Shown here: positions 63,548 to 64,000 of the stretch, piece after piece | How the letters are laid out: the number at the start of each line of letters is the position of its first letter | Position numbering within the stretch: position 1 is the first letter of the stretch | Assembly (NCBI RefSeq): GCF_954871325.1 | Contig: NC_088775.1 | Span: forward strand, 73,509,561 to 73,573,560 | Direction: 5' to 3' | DNA: 64,000 nucleotides | DNA from: Gordionus sp. m RMFG-2023 | Taxonomy: Eukaryota; Nematomorpha; Gordioida; Chordodea; Parachordodidae | Translations under genes and position numbers: made by a program | The notes under the pieces: model-generated | The model's input: only the letters and a program-made list of their open reading frames with translations | What the model was told of the DNA's origin: nothing | The model's database searches: none

Positions 63548-64000
63548 CTATATGATTTGAAAGAGAATCATATAAAAATAGAAAAATCATATTTAGAGAA
63601 TAATAAATATTTTGATATATATAGTTTTATTAAAAATTTGGTGGTTATATATAATAAAATAGATAATCATCATGGGGATGATGATTATACATTGAAATTT
63701 AACTCGAATAAAAAGAGTTGTAATGTAGGAAATTTTTATTGTCATTTTGATGAAATAAAAAAATATAAATTAACCAATAATCTGAATAAAAAGGATTATT
63801 GTAATCAAACAAGTGAGAAATATCCAGGAGAGATTTTTAATAAAAACATAAATGAGATTCAGAGACCTTTAAATTCTGAGATGAATTTAGGTATGAATGT
63901 TAATTATAGTGGAAATTCGATTATAATAAATACTATTCAGCCAATGAAAGTAATTGAAAAGTTAAGTGATGAGGGAACAATTGAACAAGGTTCATGTCCT
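63548..64000 (+). CDS. Gypsy pre-protease region, incomplete
   Basis: Open to the window end. It begins LYDLKENHIKIEKSYLENN, matching LYDGKK at 60693 in position and first residues. It is Asn/Lys/Tyr-rich with no domain visible before the window ends just ahead of the expected protease. Confidence 0.6.

Larger units (their letters stand above)
62513..64000 (+). mobile_element. Ty3/Gypsy element, runs off right edge
   Basis: It contains a first ORF with TM segment and knuckles (62513-63547) and the following pre-protease frame, which reaches EGTIEQGSCP at the window end, the same CPR phrase that precedes the protease in the other elements. No break is seen in the part visible. Over 1.4 kb is inside the window. 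Confidence 0.75.

Overview
The window is extremely AT-rich eukaryotic DNA with short (38-67 bp) spliceosomal introns where no transposon has landed. It is probably from an animal. The two host genes I recognise, splicing factor YJU2 and nucleoporin SEH1, resemble their animal homologues closely, and the transposons (hAT, P-like with a THAP finger, FLYWCH-type MULE, RTE-like LINE, Ty3/Gypsy) fit an animal repertoire. The species cannot be named from sequence alone. I see no tRNA, rRNA or CRISPR.

Left block (1-31 kb) is a pile of nested transposons. A hAT (1-2139) sits in the RNase H region of an old minus-strand Gypsy fossil (2140-12233). That fossil is also split by a younger plus-strand Gypsy (4046-10233) with near-identical LTRs and a 5-bp target duplication. 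Next come two copies of a mirrored hAT family (12234-15166 and 16543-20024), two small hAT-type elements (15291-15510, 15590-16194), an intact-looking hAT with a 660-residue transposase (20310-23178), a P-like element (23621-25507), and a minus-strand LINE (about 27150-30660) carrying a 222-bp hAT MITE.

Middle block (35.6-49.5 kb) holds the host genes: YJU2 (+, 35676-39198), an unrecognised gene of about 116 residues (-, 39292-43552) converging on it, SEH1 (-, 44419-48747), and a doubtful gene diverging from SEH1 (+, about 48.9-49.5 kb). Most of the long introns hold transposons. The clearest case is SEH1 intron 5, where a 1.9-kb hAT leaves only about 53 bp of original intron.

Right block (49.5-64 kb): a third mirrored hAT copy appears to run from 49517 to 61494, its ends flanked by the same 8-bp duplication. 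Inside it lie another hAT exactly at the mirror axis, a TIR element built on 422-bp tandem repeats, a decayed MULE, a Gypsy with a 24-unit 60-bp satellite in its leader, and a hAT fragment. A further Gypsy runs off the right edge.

The most novel signal is in the Gypsy elements. All four start with a small ORF carrying a transmembrane segment and, in the same ORF or the ORF series after it, CCHC zinc knuckles, with no capsid domain that I can recognise. Two of them share a UGA-CUA context between this ORF and the protease frame, as in stop-codon read-through. The second strongest signal is the mirrored hAT family, in which two transposase copies face each other tail to tail and are mobilised as one unit.
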